Positions 1 to 9,204 are shown, numbered from the stretch's first letter. The stretch is 64,000 bases of DNA from Allobacillus salarius (GCF_007559425.1 NZ_VMHE01000007.1:34108-98107), one strand, 5' to 3'. A program made the numbers and translations. Notes: generated by a model from the letters alone, not told the origin.

Positions 1-11
1 TTAAATAACTC

Positions 12-1526
12 TTATTCTTTTCTCTTAAAAGGTCTTTGATGCCTGATGCCTAACTCTTTTGCTTCTTTACGCAAAGAAGTAATTAAACTGATTGCCATTA
101 ATATGATAACGACTGAAAATGGTAAGGCCGCAACAATCATCGCGTTTTGAAGCGCCAGCAAACCGCCAGAATAGATCAATGCCAATGCCGTTAGAGAAAG
201 GAAAACACCCCAAATCGCTTTGATTCTACGGGTTGGATTTTGAATCCCATTGGATGTCATCATCCCTAACACGAATGTTCCCGAATCAGCGGAGGTCACA
301 AAGAAAATGACAATAATGAGGATCGTTAAAATGGATAATACCATTCCGACCGGATACGTTTCCAATACACCAAATAGCGATTCTTCCGGCAACAAGGAAG
401 AAATGCTGATTCCTGCTCTTTCTGTCGTAATTGCCGCACTACCGAACGTCGTAAACCAAATAAAACTAATAATAGTCGGTGCTAACAAGACGAATGTAAC
501 GAATTCACGAATCGATCTCCCTCTGGAAACACGAGCAATGAACAATCCAACAAAAGGTGACCATGCAATCCACCACGCCCAATAAAATATCGTCCAATCA
601 TTAATCCAACCACGTATATTCTCATTCAATGGTGCAATCCGCAAACTCATTTGAATGATATTTTGAAAATAACCACCTACAGAAGTCACCAAAAGATTTA
701 GTGTAAACAACGTCGAGCCGAGAAAAAACACAGCGAGAAATAGTAGCAATGATAAGCTCATATTAATATTACTGAGATACTTAATCCCTTTACCAATCCC
801 TGTTAAAGCAGAAATCATAAAGAGAATCGTCACGATAATGATAATAATTGTCTGTGACGTTAAATTTTTCGGAATATCGAATAAAAACGATAAGCCACCG
901 TTAATTTGGATGGCACCGAAACCCAAAGAAGTTGCTACACCCATGATTGTTGAAATGACCGCAACAATGTCAATGACCTTGCCAGTCGTCCCATCAGCAT
1001 GTTTGCCAATAATCGGACGCAGCGTCTTACTAATTAAGCTAATTTCACCTTTTCTGAATCCAAAATAGGCAATTGCTAATGCAACGATTCCATAAATTGA
1101 CCATGGGTGAATGCCATAATGAAAATACGTGTACCGCATCGCATCTTTAATCCCTTGATCTGTCCCCAATTCCCCCGTAGGTGAGTTAATCGCATAGTGA
1201 CTCAATGGTTCATAAGCACCGTAAAATATTAATCCGATTCCAATTCCGGCGCTAAATAACATCGCAATCCATGTCGGGCGATTAAATTCAGGCTTTTCAT
1301 CGGGCTTGCCTAGTTTAATTTTACCGACCGGACTAATGAACAAATAAATACACACCAACACAATTAACGAAACAGAAAGCAAATAGTACCAGCCAAACGT
1401 ATTAATGATAAAACCTTGCGTTTGATTCGTAATCGTCTCCACTAAGTCAGGTGTGACAATTCCAAAGACGACAATAACGGTCATGATTGCTAGTGCGGCA
1501 TAAAAGACAACAGGATCTTTTTTCAT
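12..1526 (-). CDS. BCCT-family glycine betaine transporter
   Basis: Secondary transporter of the betaine/choline/carnitine family, 504 aa with about 12 hydrophobic segments. It imports compatible solutes across the cytoplasmic membrane, probably with Na+. The glycine-rich substrate/ion motif GIGIGL lies at residues 94-99, and the family tryptophan box WAWWIAW at about 316-322 is followed by FVGLFIARVSRGRSIREF. The C-terminal tail is short and basic. The ATG follows GGAGATTATCATTC. It resembles OpuD/BetL-type carriers; substrate preference (betaine or choline) cannot be read from the sequence. It fits the other osmoprotectant genes in the window. Family call is sure, exact orthology is not. 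Confidence 0.93.
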   Translation of the reverse strand: MKKDPVVFYAALAIMTVIVVFGIVTPDLVETITNQTQGFIINTFGWYYLLSVSLIVLVCIYLFISPVGKIKLGKPDEKPEFNRPTWIAMLFSAGIGIGLIFYGAYEPLSHYAINSPTGELGTDQGIKDAMRYTYFHYGIHPWSIYGIVALAIAYFGFRKGEISLISKTLRPIIGKHADGTTGKVIDIVAVISTIMGVATSLGFGAIQINGGLSFLFDIPKNLTSQTIIIIIVTILFMISALTGIGKGIKYLSNINMSLSLLLFLAVFFLGSTLFTLNLLVTSVGGYFQNIIQMSLRIAPLNENIRGWINDWTIFYWAWWIAWSPFVGLFIARVSRGRSIREFVTFVLLAPTIISFIWFTTFGSAAITTERAGISISSLLPEESLFGVLETYPVGMVLSILTILIIVIFFVTSADSGTFVLGMMTSNGIQNPTRRIKAIWGVFLSLTALALIYSGGLLALQNAMIVAALPFSVVIILMAISLITSLRKEAKELGIRHQRPFKRKE

Positions 1527-1676
1527 ATGAATGATAATCTCCTCTATCGAACGGATTGATTTTCAGCAATTGAAACATCTACCGTTATTTTGGACATTGA
1601 GGAGGATAATATGTAATTGATGTGTATGTTTAAAGATGAAAAGGCGCTTACTAGTAAAGCGGCTTGGATCATTCAT

Positions 1677-1710
1677 AAAAAACCCCAAAAGTTAAAATAA
1701 CTTTTTGAGG
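1677..1710 (-). terminator. Terminator after permease remnant
   Basis: Inverted repeat with arms ccccaaaagtta (1683-1694) and taactttttgagg (1698-1710). On the minus strand it is followed by a run of T, giving a factor-independent terminator for the leftward remnant at 1720-1950. Confidence 0.7.
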
Positions 1711-1719
1711 TATGACAAT

Positions 1720-1928
1720 TTACTGCTTCGGATTTATTTTTGATACGATTAAATATAATACAGCCGTTACCACAATGATAGGATATACGGCCCCAACTGT
1801 TTCCGTGAATAATGGTAGTGGATTAATCACCAAGTAGAAAATAACACCAACGAGCCAAACAATAATTGCCCGTAGATTCACGCCTTTAAAGTACCAATAT
1901 TTACCACCCTTAAGTTCCAATTGCCTAA
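1720..1928 (-). pseudogene. C-terminal remnant of an NCS1 permease
   Basis: The leftward frame encodes about 65 residues that look like the last two membrane segments of an NCS1 cytosine/purine or hydroxymethylpyrimidine (CytX-like) permease: KYWYFKGVNLRAIIVWL, then NPLPLFTETVGAVYP and a hydrophobic end. Whole family members are about 400-450 aa. Nothing of the other roughly 85% is visible upstream, where the frame runs straight into a 21-bp tandem array (1929-2012). The nominal ATG (1950) lies inside the array and is unlikely to be a real start. The terminator is still present, so the gene seems to have lost its 5' part. Family assignment rests on the tail only. Confidence 0.6.
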
Positions 1929-2012
1929 CTGTTGATAAGACGCTTCTCACTGTCGATAAGCGCTCCCTAACTGTTGATACAGCAATCCTGACTGTCGATA
2001 AATGTGCGCTGT
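1929..2012. repeat. 21-bp tandem array 1 (core CTGTTGATAA)
   Basis: Four consecutive 21-bp units start at 1929, 1950, 1971 and 1992. Each begins CTGTTGATA or CTGTCGATA, with T and C alternating, and is followed by an 11-bp variable part. The same core and the same alternation occur in array 3 at 59641-59818. The array sits exactly at the break of the NCS1 permease remnant. Confidence 0.85.
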
Positions 2013-2107
2013 ATTGAACATTGATGAAATAACTACAAGAAGAAGTTTATAATGTTTATTGGGAGCATACGATTTATTAACTTTTATTTATAAAAGAAGG
2101 TGATTCA

Positions 2108-2263
2108 GTGGATGAGCATGCTTTCAAAGAACTGAAGAAAAGAGTTAAGGAACATTTAAATAAAAACCAACCTGTCTTAGACAAAGAAACGTTAATGAAC
2201 CAATCGATTGAACAGGCGAAAAAGAAATATCGCAAAAAAATGCGTGATTCAGAACGAGATTGA
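2108..2263 (+). CDS. Small basic hypothetical protein, 51 aa
   Basis: Short gene starting at GTG 2108, preceded at good distance by GAAGGTG (AAGAAGGTGATTCA). It ends TGA at 2263 and a strong hairpin follows at 2293. The product is charged and probably helical (VDEHAFKELKKRVKEHL near the start, EQAKKKYRKKMRDSERD at the end) and has no membrane segment or cysteine. I do not recognise a family. The good ribosome site, a stop directly before a terminator, and the position between a repeat array and a convergent gene suggest a real gene. Confidence 0.55.
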   Translation: MDEHAFKELKKRVKEHLNKNQPVLDKETLMNQSIEQAKKKYRKKMRDSERD

Positions 2264-2292
2264 TTTGGGTTAAAAAACTTCTTGATGAAAAA

Positions 2293-2332
2293 TAAAACCT
2301 TGCCGCTTTTTATGCGTGCAAGGTTTTATTTT
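2293..2332. terminator. Bidirectional terminator
   Basis: Arms AAAACCTTGC and GCAAGGTTTT enclose a short loop, with T-runs on both strands. It separates the rightward 51-aa gene from the leftward acyl-CoA ligase gene. Confidence 0.8.
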
Positions 2333-2333
2333 A

Positions 2334-3878
2334 TTATCTAGCTTTTTCTTCAATAAATTTCTCTCGAATTTGGTATTTTAATAACTTCCCTTGAAGACTA
2401 CGAGGTAATTCATCTGTAAATTCCACTGAGTGAGGAATTTTGAATTTCGCAAGCTTTCCCTTACAAAATTCCAGAATATCGTCAGCATTAGCTTTTTCTT
2501 CATCGCGAGGTACAACAATAGCTTTCGCTACCTCTCCCCACTTTTCATGAGGTACACCGATCACTGCAACATCCGCAATATTCGGATGTTCATGCAAAAC
2601 TTCTTCAATTTCAGCTGGATAAACATTAATCGCACCCGATAGAATCATGTCTTGCTTTCGATCGACGATATAATAATACCCTTCTTCATCTTGAATACCC
2701 ATATCACCTAATCCGAGCCATTCACCTTTAAAGGCTTCTTCTGTGGCTTCCGGACGTTTATAATATTCATCACATAAGGTTATACCTTTCACATAAAAAG
2801 CACCCGCTTCGCCTTGCTTGACCTCTTCGCCATCATCATCAAGCAGTTTTACATCCATTCCAAGCATCGGCAGTCCAACAGAGCGATTTTTCTTCTTTTG
2901 GTCTTCTGGAAACAAGTTTGCAGCTCCCCCGAGTTCAGTAGCCCCATAAAATTCGTTTAATTCTGATGATGCAAAGAATGATAGGACCTTTTCTTTCGTA
3001 CTCGTGTGCAACGGGGCTCCTACAGAGATTAGACTCTTCATTGATGAAACATCGTACTGATCTCGTACATCTTCTGGTAAGGCAAAGATAGCATCAAACA
3101 TTGGAGGAGCCAAAAACGTAGTCGTTGGTTTTTCTTGCTCGATGGCTTCCAAAACCTCCACCGGGTGAAATTTTTCCATAATATGAACCGGGTTACCGAC
3201 AAAGAAGTTTGGTATCGATATGGAAAGTGCAGCAGCACCATATGCAGGCCCTGCAACTAATCCTTTGCCACCTCGTCCAATTGAAAATTCGATACTAAAA
3301 AGCAATGCAACTAAATATAAACTCCGATGAGAACGGACAGCACCTTTTGGACGCCCTGTGGTTCCACCTGTATACATAATGCAAAATATGTCCAATTCGT
3401 TTAATGGCTCTGATGGTATAGGTTCATCAGTAGGAAACTGAGAGATCCATTGTTCATATTCAAAAGTAGACACCTCAGATTCACCGACACTTATATAGTG
3501 ATGGGTATGTTCTGCTTGGTCTTGAATAGCTTTTACTTCATCAGAAAACCGACTGTCGAATATTAGAGCAACGGATTCAGAATCATCTAATACATGCTTA
3601 ATCTCCTGTGATACAAAACGAGAATTAATTGGCACATAAGCAGCGCCGATTTTTCCACAAGCAAAAACAACCTCATAAAGTTGATTACAATTCATCAGTT
3701 GAAAAGCAACTTTATCACCTTTCTGAATTCCTTCACTTTGTAAAGCGTGTGCTAATTGATTAATTCGCTGATTAAACTGTGCATACGTAAATCTTTTATC
3801 CTTAAAGGAGATTGCCTCTTTATCTCCATAACGCTTAGCATTCAATATAATAGGATCACTAAATAACATATGTTCCAT
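2334..3878 (-). CDS. Long-chain acyl-CoA synthetase (AMP-forming)
   Basis: ANL-superfamily adenylating enzyme, 514 aa, activating a carboxylic (probably fatty) acid to its CoA thioester through an acyl-AMP. The P-loop YTGGTTGRPKG lies at 168-178, the motif FYGATELGG at about 310, GDMG...YIVDRKQDMI at about 398-416, and the C-terminal catalytic lysine region PRSLQGKLLKYQIR at about 495. Length is normal. It is 39 bp downstream of fadH on the same strand, so a role in fatty-acid degradation is likely. Substrate chain length is not deducible. The ATG has AAAGGGATG upstream. Confidence 0.88.
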   Translation of the reverse strand: MEHMLFSDPIILNAKRYGDKEAISFKDKRFTYAQFNQRINQLAHALQSEGIQKGDKVAFQLMNCNQLYEVVFACGKIGAAYVPINSRFVSQEIKHVLDDSESVALIFDSRFSDEVKAIQDQAEHTHHYISVGESEVSTFEYEQWISQFPTDEPIPSEPLNELDIFCIMYTGGTTGRPKGAVRSHRSLYLVALLFSIEFSIGRGGKGLVAGPAYGAAALSISIPNFFVGNPVHIMEKFHPVEVLEAIEQEKPTTTFLAPPMFDAIFALPEDVRDQYDVSSMKSLISVGAPLHTSTKEKVLSFFASSELNEFYGATELGGAANLFPEDQKKKNRSVGLPMLGMDVKLLDDDGEEVKQGEAGAFYVKGITLCDEYYKRPEATEEAFKGEWLGLGDMGIQDEEGYYYIVDRKQDMILSGAINVYPAEIEEVLHEHPNIADVAVIGVPHEKWGEVAKAIVVPRDEEKANADDILEFCKGKLAKFKIPHSVEFTDELPRSLQGKLLKYQIREKFIEEKAR

Positions 3879-3917
3879 TTATAAACATCCCTTTCTTTGT
3901 TTAAGTATTTATAAGTT

Positions 3918-4682
3918 TTAAAAAGGACTGCGATTGAGCCAAGCCCCGCCATCCATCGTTATACAATCTCCATTGATGTAGTCTGCCTCAGCTGAAAATA
4001 AAAACTTCGCTAGACCTGCAATCTCTTCGGGTCTACCTGGTCTGCCAAGAGGTACTCCTTTAAGTACTTGTTTTCGAGCCTCTTCTGATTGTAAAAGCTT
4101 AGCAGATCCACCCGTATCTTCAATCGGTCCTGGGGCTATAGCATTTACACATATTCCATACTTCGAACCCCATTCAACAGCTAGTGTTCGTGTCATTGCT
4201 AAGACACCTGCTTTCGCACTAGCGGAATGGATAACTCCAGCTCCACCTGTCCATGAATAAGTAGTGACTATGTTTAAAATACGACCTTTCTTTCCAGTTT
4301 TTATCCACTCTTTGCCGACAGCTTGGCTACAATACCATGTCCCATTTAAGACTATGTCTACGACTGAGTTCCAACCGTTGATCGATAAATCTTCTGCTGC
4401 GCACATAAAGTTCCCCGCTGCGTTATTCACTAGAAAGTCTATTTCACCGAATCTTTTTTTCGTCTCTTCGATGGTATATTGCACCTTGTCTGGGTCGCGA
4501 ACATCCATTTCTACACAAAGAACTTGCCCTTCAACTTGTTCAATCTCTTCTTGAGCGGCCTGTAATCGCTCCATCGAACGCCCGGTGATGACGACTTTTG
4601 CACCTTCTTGCGCAAATTTTTTCGCCATGCCTTTTCCCATGCCGCTACTACCACCCGTTACAATGACTACTTTGTTTTTCAC
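3918..4682 (-). CDS. fadH: 2,4-dienoyl-CoA reductase
   Basis: Short-chain dehydrogenase/reductase, 254 aa, that reduces 2,4-dienoyl-CoA with NADPH during oxidation of unsaturated fatty acids. The Rossmann loop TGGSSGMGKG lies at 9-18, followed by NNAAGNF at about 87 and a substrate region with SASAK in place of the usual YxxxK. B. subtilis FadH as I remember it also lacks that tyrosine, and other stretches (SINGWNSVVDIVLNGT, CVNAIAPGPIE, MTMDGG near the end) match closely. It is the first gene of a unit with the acyl-CoA ligase and lies next to a MarR regulator. Confidence 0.9.
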   Translation of the reverse strand: MKNKVVIVTGGSSGMGKGMAKKFAQEGAKVVITGRSMERLQAAQEEIEQVEGQVLCVEMDVRDPDKVQYTIEETKKRFGEIDFLVNNAAGNFMCAAEDLSINGWNSVVDIVLNGTWYCSQAVGKEWIKTGKKGRILNIVTTYSWTGGAGVIHSASAKAGVLAMTRTLAVEWGSKYGICVNAIAPGPIEDTGGSAKLLQSEEARKQVLKGVPLGRPGRPEEIAGLAKFLFSAEADYINGDCITMDGGAWLNRSPF

Positions 4683-4773
4683 TGAATCTCCTCCACCTTG
4701 ATATACTTTTCAATATGAAACCGCATTCATTTTTCTGCTATCAAATGTACAATTCACTTCTATAACGACTATT

Positions 4774-5226
4774 TCAATAAAACATACCTGCTTTTGTTCC
4801 TTTTTTTAGACCTAGACCAATATCAAATAACATTTGCTTAAATTCTTGAACTTTTTCTTCATCATACTGTGACAGTAACTCCGAATCTAATTCATCCATT
4901 TTGTGACTTAGTGGTTCTTCTAGAAGACGACCTTTTTCTGTTAAAAACACAAAACGATTGCGACGATCACTAGAATCGAGTCTACGCTCAATAAAACCAC
5001 CTTGTTCCAATCGATCAATAATTCCAGTTACAGTTGCGCTGTCCATTTGTAGGCGCTCTCCTAATTCCGAACCAAGTTGACCATCCTTTTTCCAAAGGAA
5101 ATAAAGTACTCCAAACTGGACGGATGTTATTCCGTATGAGGACAACTTTTCTTTACTGAGCTGCTTTACTTGTTGTAGTGCCTTTCCGAGAATAAAATGT
5201 AAGCAATCGAATTTCTCCATTACCAC
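4774..5226 (-). CDS. MarR-family transcriptional regulator
   Basis: Winged-helix MarR repressor of about 150 aa. The DNA-binding part includes GITSVQFGVLYFLW, LGERLQMDSATVTGIIDRLE and the wing DSSDRRNRFVFLTEKG. Several starts are possible (TTG 5232, GTG 5229, GTG 5226, ATG 5220). GTG 5226 is chosen because it stands about 8 nt from AAAAGG. It lies upstream of fadH and the acyl-CoA ligase on the same strand and probably controls them and itself, sensing an acyl-CoA or another aromatic or fatty ligand. Two GTATACAAGT repeats lie before it. Confidence 0.85.
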   Translation of the reverse strand: MVMEKFDCLHFILGKALQQVKQLSKEKLSSYGITSVQFGVLYFLWKKDGQLGSELGERLQMDSATVTGIIDRLEQGGFIERRLDSSDRRNRFVFLTEKGRLLEEPLSHKMDELDSELLSQYDEEKVQEFKQMLFDIGLGLKKGTKAGMFY

Positions 5227-5273
5227 CACCAACCTTTTTAATTTTCTGAATGTTTTATTTTTTACAGTATATC

Positions 5274-5300
5274 ATGTATACAAGTATTTTGTATACAAGT
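5274..5300. promoter_or_regulatory. Candidate MarR operator, paired GTATACAAGT
   Basis: GTATACAAGT occurs at 5276-5285 and again at 5291-5300, 15 bp apart. The second lies within the perfect palindrome TTGTATACAA (5289-5298). Its position just upstream of the marR start suggests autoregulation. Confidence 0.5.
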
Positions 5301-5313
5301 TATTTTTTTTGAA

Positions 5314-5350
5314 TAAAAAAAGCACCGAACATCTGATTACGTTCGGCGCT
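5314..5350 (-). terminator. Terminator of the nrd operon
   Basis: Arms AGCACCGAAC (5321-5330) and GTTCGGCGCT (5341-5350), followed on the minus strand by a long T-run. It lies 32 bp after the nrdF stop. Confidence 0.85.
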
Positions 5351-5381
5351 TCAATTGTTTTTTCTTAGATATTGCATTCAA

Positions 5382-6425
5382 TTACAAATCATCAAACCCA
5401 TTCAAGTCACTTGTTTTCGTATACTGTCTGGATTTTTGTTCGAAGAAGTCTGTTTTCGTACCATCAAAATTATCGACATAGGCACGAATCCACTTCATTG
5501 GGTTTTCGACATGTTCAGGATAAATTTCATGAAGTCCCATCATCCGCAACATTTTATTGGCACGGTATTTGATGTAGCCTGCCATTTCGTCGAGATCAAT
5601 TCCTTCCACATCTTGAAGAACATAATGTGACCATTCAATCTCGAGCTCGACGGATTGTTGAAAATGCGTGTATACCCACTCTGTCAGTTCACTCGTATTC
5701 TGTTCAGGATTTTCAGCTAAAGTTGCCCGGAACAGTTCGGCAATAAAACGACCATGTTCAAGCTCGTCGCGGTTAATATAGCTGATCATCGTGGATGTAC
5801 CGACCATTTTGTTTTTCCGTGCTAAGTTATAGAAGAAGGCAAAACCGGAATAGAAAAACATGCCTTCCAATAATGACGTATAAACTAATGTTTTCAAGAT
5901 GTTTTCAATAGTCGGCTCTTCAACAAATTGATTGTATTGATGCATGATCTGCTCATTCCGCTTCAGAAGAACAGGATCTTTTCTTCCGTGTTGAAATGAT
6001 TCATTTTGCTCGTCCAATGAAACTACGGAAGAAAGCACGTATGAATAGCTTTCATTATGAACAGCTTCCTGCTGGGCAATAACCGCCATAATGGACTGCA
6101 CAGAAGCGTCTGTTGCATATAAAGAGATGAGCAATGCCGTTCTCGTTTGTGGTGCATCAAGCGTCGACAGTAGTCCGATGATTTTTAAGTAGGCCTCTTG
6201 TTCAGCAGCCGTTAAGTTTGAGAACTGTTTGACGTCACCAGACATATTCACTTCATCCGCTTGCCAGTAGTTCCCCAATAGTCGCTTGTACATTTTATAC
6301 CAATGTGGATAAGCGATATCATTCCAATTTAAAATCCCACTTGATTGCCCACCAAATAATCCTGTTGATTTATTCGGGTTTTGCGGTTCAAGTGTTTTCG
6401 CTCTTTCAAGCAAAGATTTTTCCAT
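5382..6425 (-). CDS. nrdF: Ribonucleotide reductase small subunit NrdF
   Basis: Radical-bearing beta subunit of class Ib ribonucleotide reductase, about 347 aa from ATG 6425, which has AAGGAGTG at correct spacing (a longer frame to 6443 lacks this). Dimetal ligands are visible as D90, E120, H123, E187, E221 and H224. The tyrosyl radical residue is Y127 in EAVHNESY. It works with NrdE to make deoxynucleotides, using NrdI to assemble the manganese cofactor. It is the last gene of nrdE-nrdI-nrdF, overlapping nrdI by 20 bp. Confidence 0.95.
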   Translation of the reverse strand: MEKSLLERAKTLEPQNPNKSTGLFGGQSSGILNWNDIAYPHWYKMYKRLLGNYWQADEVNMSGDVKQFSNLTAAEQEAYLKIIGLLSTLDAPQTRTALLISLYATDASVQSIMAVIAQQEAVHNESYSYVLSSVVSLDEQNESFQHGRKDPVLLKRNEQIMHQYNQFVEEPTIENILKTLVYTSLLEGMFFYSGFAFFYNLARKNKMVGTSTMISYINRDELEHGRFIAELFRATLAENPEQNTSELTEWVYTHFQQSVELEIEWSHYVLQDVEGIDLDEMAGYIKYRANKMLRMMGLHEIYPEHVENPMKWIRAYVDNFDGTKTDFFEQKSRQYTKTSDLNGFDDL

Positions 6426-6840
6426 GCTGTAACACTCCTTCAACCCATTTGTGTACTTTTTCTTCCTGACTTCCTCTAGGCGATTGTTCGATCTTTAATC
6501 CTGACCATTGACTATGATAAAACTTCGTCAGCTTGTTTACGGCGTTACAGAACAAATCCTCTCCACCGAATTGAGTATCTCCTGTACCGAAAACAGCAAT
6601 ATGATCAGGCTTATATCCAATTTCCAAAATAAAATCTTTCACTTCTTCAGGTACACCTCCGTAATCCCATGTAAATGTACCGAGAAATATTAAATCGTAA
6701 TCCATCGGGTCAAACGGAGGACTAATTCCGATTGGGTGCATGTCTACAAAAACATCCCGCTTCTTTAATCGTTCCTCAATTAACTCCGCTACTTCTTTCG
6801 TGTTCCCGCTGTATGATAAATAAGGAATGATGACCCTCAA
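6406..6840 (-). CDS. nrdI: Flavodoxin-like NrdI
   Basis: Small flavodoxin, 144 aa, that supplies oxidant for Mn-tyrosyl cofactor assembly in NrdF. The FMN phosphate loop SYSGNTK lies at 9-15; GTFTWDYGG and FGTGDTQFGG are the other flavin loops. The start is TTG at 6840, overlapping the nrdE TGA (TTGA), a typical translational-coupling arrangement. The gene order E-I-F differs from the nrdI-E-F-ymaB order of B. subtilis. Confidence 0.93.
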   Translation of the reverse strand: MRVIIPYLSYSGNTKEVAELIEERLKKRDVFVDMHPIGISPPFDPMDYDLIFLGTFTWDYGGVPEEVKDFILEIGYKPDHIAVFGTGDTQFGGEDLFCNAVNKLTKFYHSQWSGLKIEQSPRGSQEEKVHKWVEGVLQHGKIFA

Positions 6841-9071
6841 CTTTCACACCACTCACACTCTTCGACGTCATTCGCTGTCGAACGAACATAATAAGTCGTT
6901 TTCAACCCTTCCCTCCATGCTTGTAAATGAAGATTAAGCAAGATGGACGCTCTTATTGTATGAGGCACATAAAAGTTAAACGAAATACTTTGATCGACAT
7001 GTCGTTGACGAGCTGCATTCTGTGTCACAGACCAACGCTGGTCTAGAATATAAGCCGAACGACGATAAATGTGATACGTATGATGGTCAAGATCAGGCGC
7101 TGTCACAGGAATGCGAAAGTCTTTTTTCTCTTCACTGTAAAAAGGTTTAAAAACCGGATCAATACTTGCCGTTGAGCCCGCAATCATTGATGTAGAAGAA
7201 TTTGGTGCAACGGCCATCAGGTAACTATTTCGAATCCCATGCTTTTGAACTTCTTCTTTTAATTCCGTCCAACGCTCGCTTGAATAACCTTTTTGATCAA
7301 AATATTCCCCTGTACTCCATTTGCTTCCTTCAAAATATGGATAACTTCCTTTTTCTTTCGCTAAATCGGCACTTGTTTTAATCGTGTAGTAAGCAATCTT
7401 TTCATATAGTTCATCGGCGTACTGAACAGCTTCCTCTGTTTCCCATTCGATATTTTTCTGTGCAAGTAAGTGGTGCCAACCAAACGTCCCTAGCCCGATG
7501 GCACGATATTTATGATTGGTCACAACCGCTTGTTTCACCGGCAAGTTGTTTAAATCAATGACATTATCGAGCATACGGACTTGTATCGTAATCAACCGCT
7601 CAATGACATTGTCCGGTACCGCACGGCCGAGGTTAATCGAACTAAGATTACAGACAACGAAATCGCCTGCTCTATATTTTTTAACAATCGTATTTTCTTC
7701 TTCAATATATTCTTCCACTAATTCAGTAGGTGATTGGTTTTGTGTAATCTCCGTACAAAGGTTAGAGCAGTAAATCATTCCTGTATGTGAATTGACATTT
7801 TGTCGGTTCACTTCATCCCGATAAAACATAAATGGCGTACCCGACTCCAATTGAGAGCGCATAATCCGTTTCATCAAATCAATTGCTTTCACTTTTTTCT
7901 TACTCAATTGGTCGTTTTGAACACACTCATTGTATTTTTCTCGGAAGGATCCGCTTCCCTTTTCTTCATCATAAAAGTCTTCCAGTGAATAGCCCATGAC
8001 TTGTTTCACTTCATGTGGGTCAAATAAATACCAGTCGCCACGCTCTTCCACCGTTTCCATGAATAAATCCGGAAGCGTTACACCTGGGAAGATATCATGT
8101 GCCCTCATGCGTTCATCACCATTGTTTAGCTTTAAATCAAGGAACAATTCAATATCTTGATGCCAAATGTCCAAATAAACAGCAATAGCTCCTTTTCTCG
8201 TGCCCAACTGGTCGACACTGACCGCCGTATTATTCAGCTGCTTCACCCATGGCACGATCCCACTGGACATTCCACTGAAACCTTTAATTGAACTTCCGCG
8301 GGCTCTTACTTTCCCCATGTAAACACCAATACCGCCGCCGTTTTTCGATAGGTTAGCTATATCCGTGTTACTGTCGTAGATCCCCTGCAAACTGTCCTCC
8401 ACCGTATCGATGAAACAACTGGATAGTTGGCCATGTGTTTTCCCTGCATTATTCAATGTTGGTGTGGCGACCGTCATGTATAGATTGCTTAGTGCCCAAT
8501 ACGCCTCAGAAACAAGCTCTTTTCGCTTCTCTGGATGCTCATCTTGCATTAAATACATCGCGATAATCATCCAACGTTCTTGAGGCAATTCGTATACATT
8601 TTTATTGTGATCTGTTGCTGTATAGCGTGTTGCCAACGTATATAAGGCCAAGTAGTCAAATAACATATCTTTTTTAGGATCAATGACTTTTTGAAAATGG
8701 TTGATCTCATCCTCTGTATACTTCGTTAAAATCGACGCCGAGTAAATACCTTTCTCCGTTAACGTTTGGATGAGTTGATAGAAAGACCCATAGCCGATAT
8801 TTGGATTGACGTTCCGGTTTTCTCCTGCCTTTTTATACAACTCACGCAAATAAAGCCTTGCTGCAACATATTTCCAATCCGGAGTTGCTTCATCAATATT
8901 TTCAAGTGCATTTTTAATTAATAGATCTGTTATCTTTTCATGTTCCATGTCTGGCTGAATGCTCTTTAATGACTTTTCTTTATATGGACCGGTTTCGACC
9001 GGTAGTCCATCCGTCGCTTCATCAATCATTTGTAAAATGGATTCCTCACTTACTGTTACATCCGTAATCAT
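6837..9071 (-). CDS. nrdE: Ribonucleotide reductase large subunit NrdE
   Basis: Catalytic alpha subunit of class Ib reductase, 744 aa. The active-site cysteine pair is C219 (LSSCF) and C474 (FVVCNLSS), the radical triad N437/C439/E441 sits in SNLCTEITQ, and the C-terminal redox pair is C739/C742 in CEWC. The N-terminal region shows no full ATP-cone, as usual for class Ib. ATG 9071 is preceded by GAGGAGGG with 7 nt spacing. The 5' region carries a cobalamin riboswitch and a terminator ending about 28 nt upstream of the start, so expression is predicted to fall when adenosylcobalamin is plentiful. Confidence 0.95.
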   Translation of the reverse strand: MITDVTVSEESILQMIDEATDGLPVETGPYKEKSLKSIQPDMEHEKITDLLIKNALENIDEATPDWKYVAARLYLRELYKKAGENRNVNPNIGYGSFYQLIQTLTEKGIYSASILTKYTEDEINHFQKVIDPKKDMLFDYLALYTLATRYTATDHNKNVYELPQERWMIIAMYLMQDEHPEKRKELVSEAYWALSNLYMTVATPTLNNAGKTHGQLSSCFIDTVEDSLQGIYDSNTDIANLSKNGGGIGVYMGKVRARGSSIKGFSGMSSGIVPWVKQLNNTAVSVDQLGTRKGAIAVYLDIWHQDIELFLDLKLNNGDERMRAHDIFPGVTLPDLFMETVEERGDWYLFDPHEVKQVMGYSLEDFYDEEKGSGSFREKYNECVQNDQLSKKKVKAIDLMKRIMRSQLESGTPFMFYRDEVNRQNVNSHTGMIYCSNLCTEITQNQSPTELVEEYIEEENTIVKKYRAGDFVVCNLSSINLGRAVPDNVIERLITIQVRMLDNVIDLNNLPVKQAVVTNHKYRAIGLGTFGWHHLLAQKNIEWETEEAVQYADELYEKIAYYTIKTSADLAKEKGSYPYFEGSKWSTGEYFDQKGYSSERWTELKEEVQKHGIRNSYLMAVAPNSSTSMIAGSTASIDPVFKPFYSEEKKDFRIPVTAPDLDHHTYHIYRRSAYILDQRWSVTQNAARQRHVDQSISFNFYVPHTIRASILLNLHLQAWREGLKTTYYVRSTANDVEECEWCES

Positions 9072-9098
9072 CCATCGTCCCTCCTCATTATTTCCAAT

Positions 9099-9133
9099 AA
9101 AAAAAGTCGTCCCTCTCAGCGAGTTGAACGACT
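9099..9133 (-). terminator. Riboswitch expression-platform terminator
   Basis: On the minus strand, arms AGTCGT and ACGACT enclose a loop and are followed by seven T residues, between the cobalamin aptamer and nrdE. It is the natural off-state terminator of the switch. Confidence 0.8.
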
Positions 9134-9204
9134 ATAAAACGACAGAAATATCCTCTGTAAGCACACTTTTCTATCGTTTCATAATCCCTCACCCCGGAGA
9201 AATG

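Noticed and set aside
1600..1699. Strong SD followed by ATG-TAA and a 26-codon frame (1620-1699) as a leader or mini-gene
   Set aside because: The frame runs into a terminator hairpin of the opposite strand, the peptide resembles nothing known, and there is no gene downstream on the plus strand for a leader to control.
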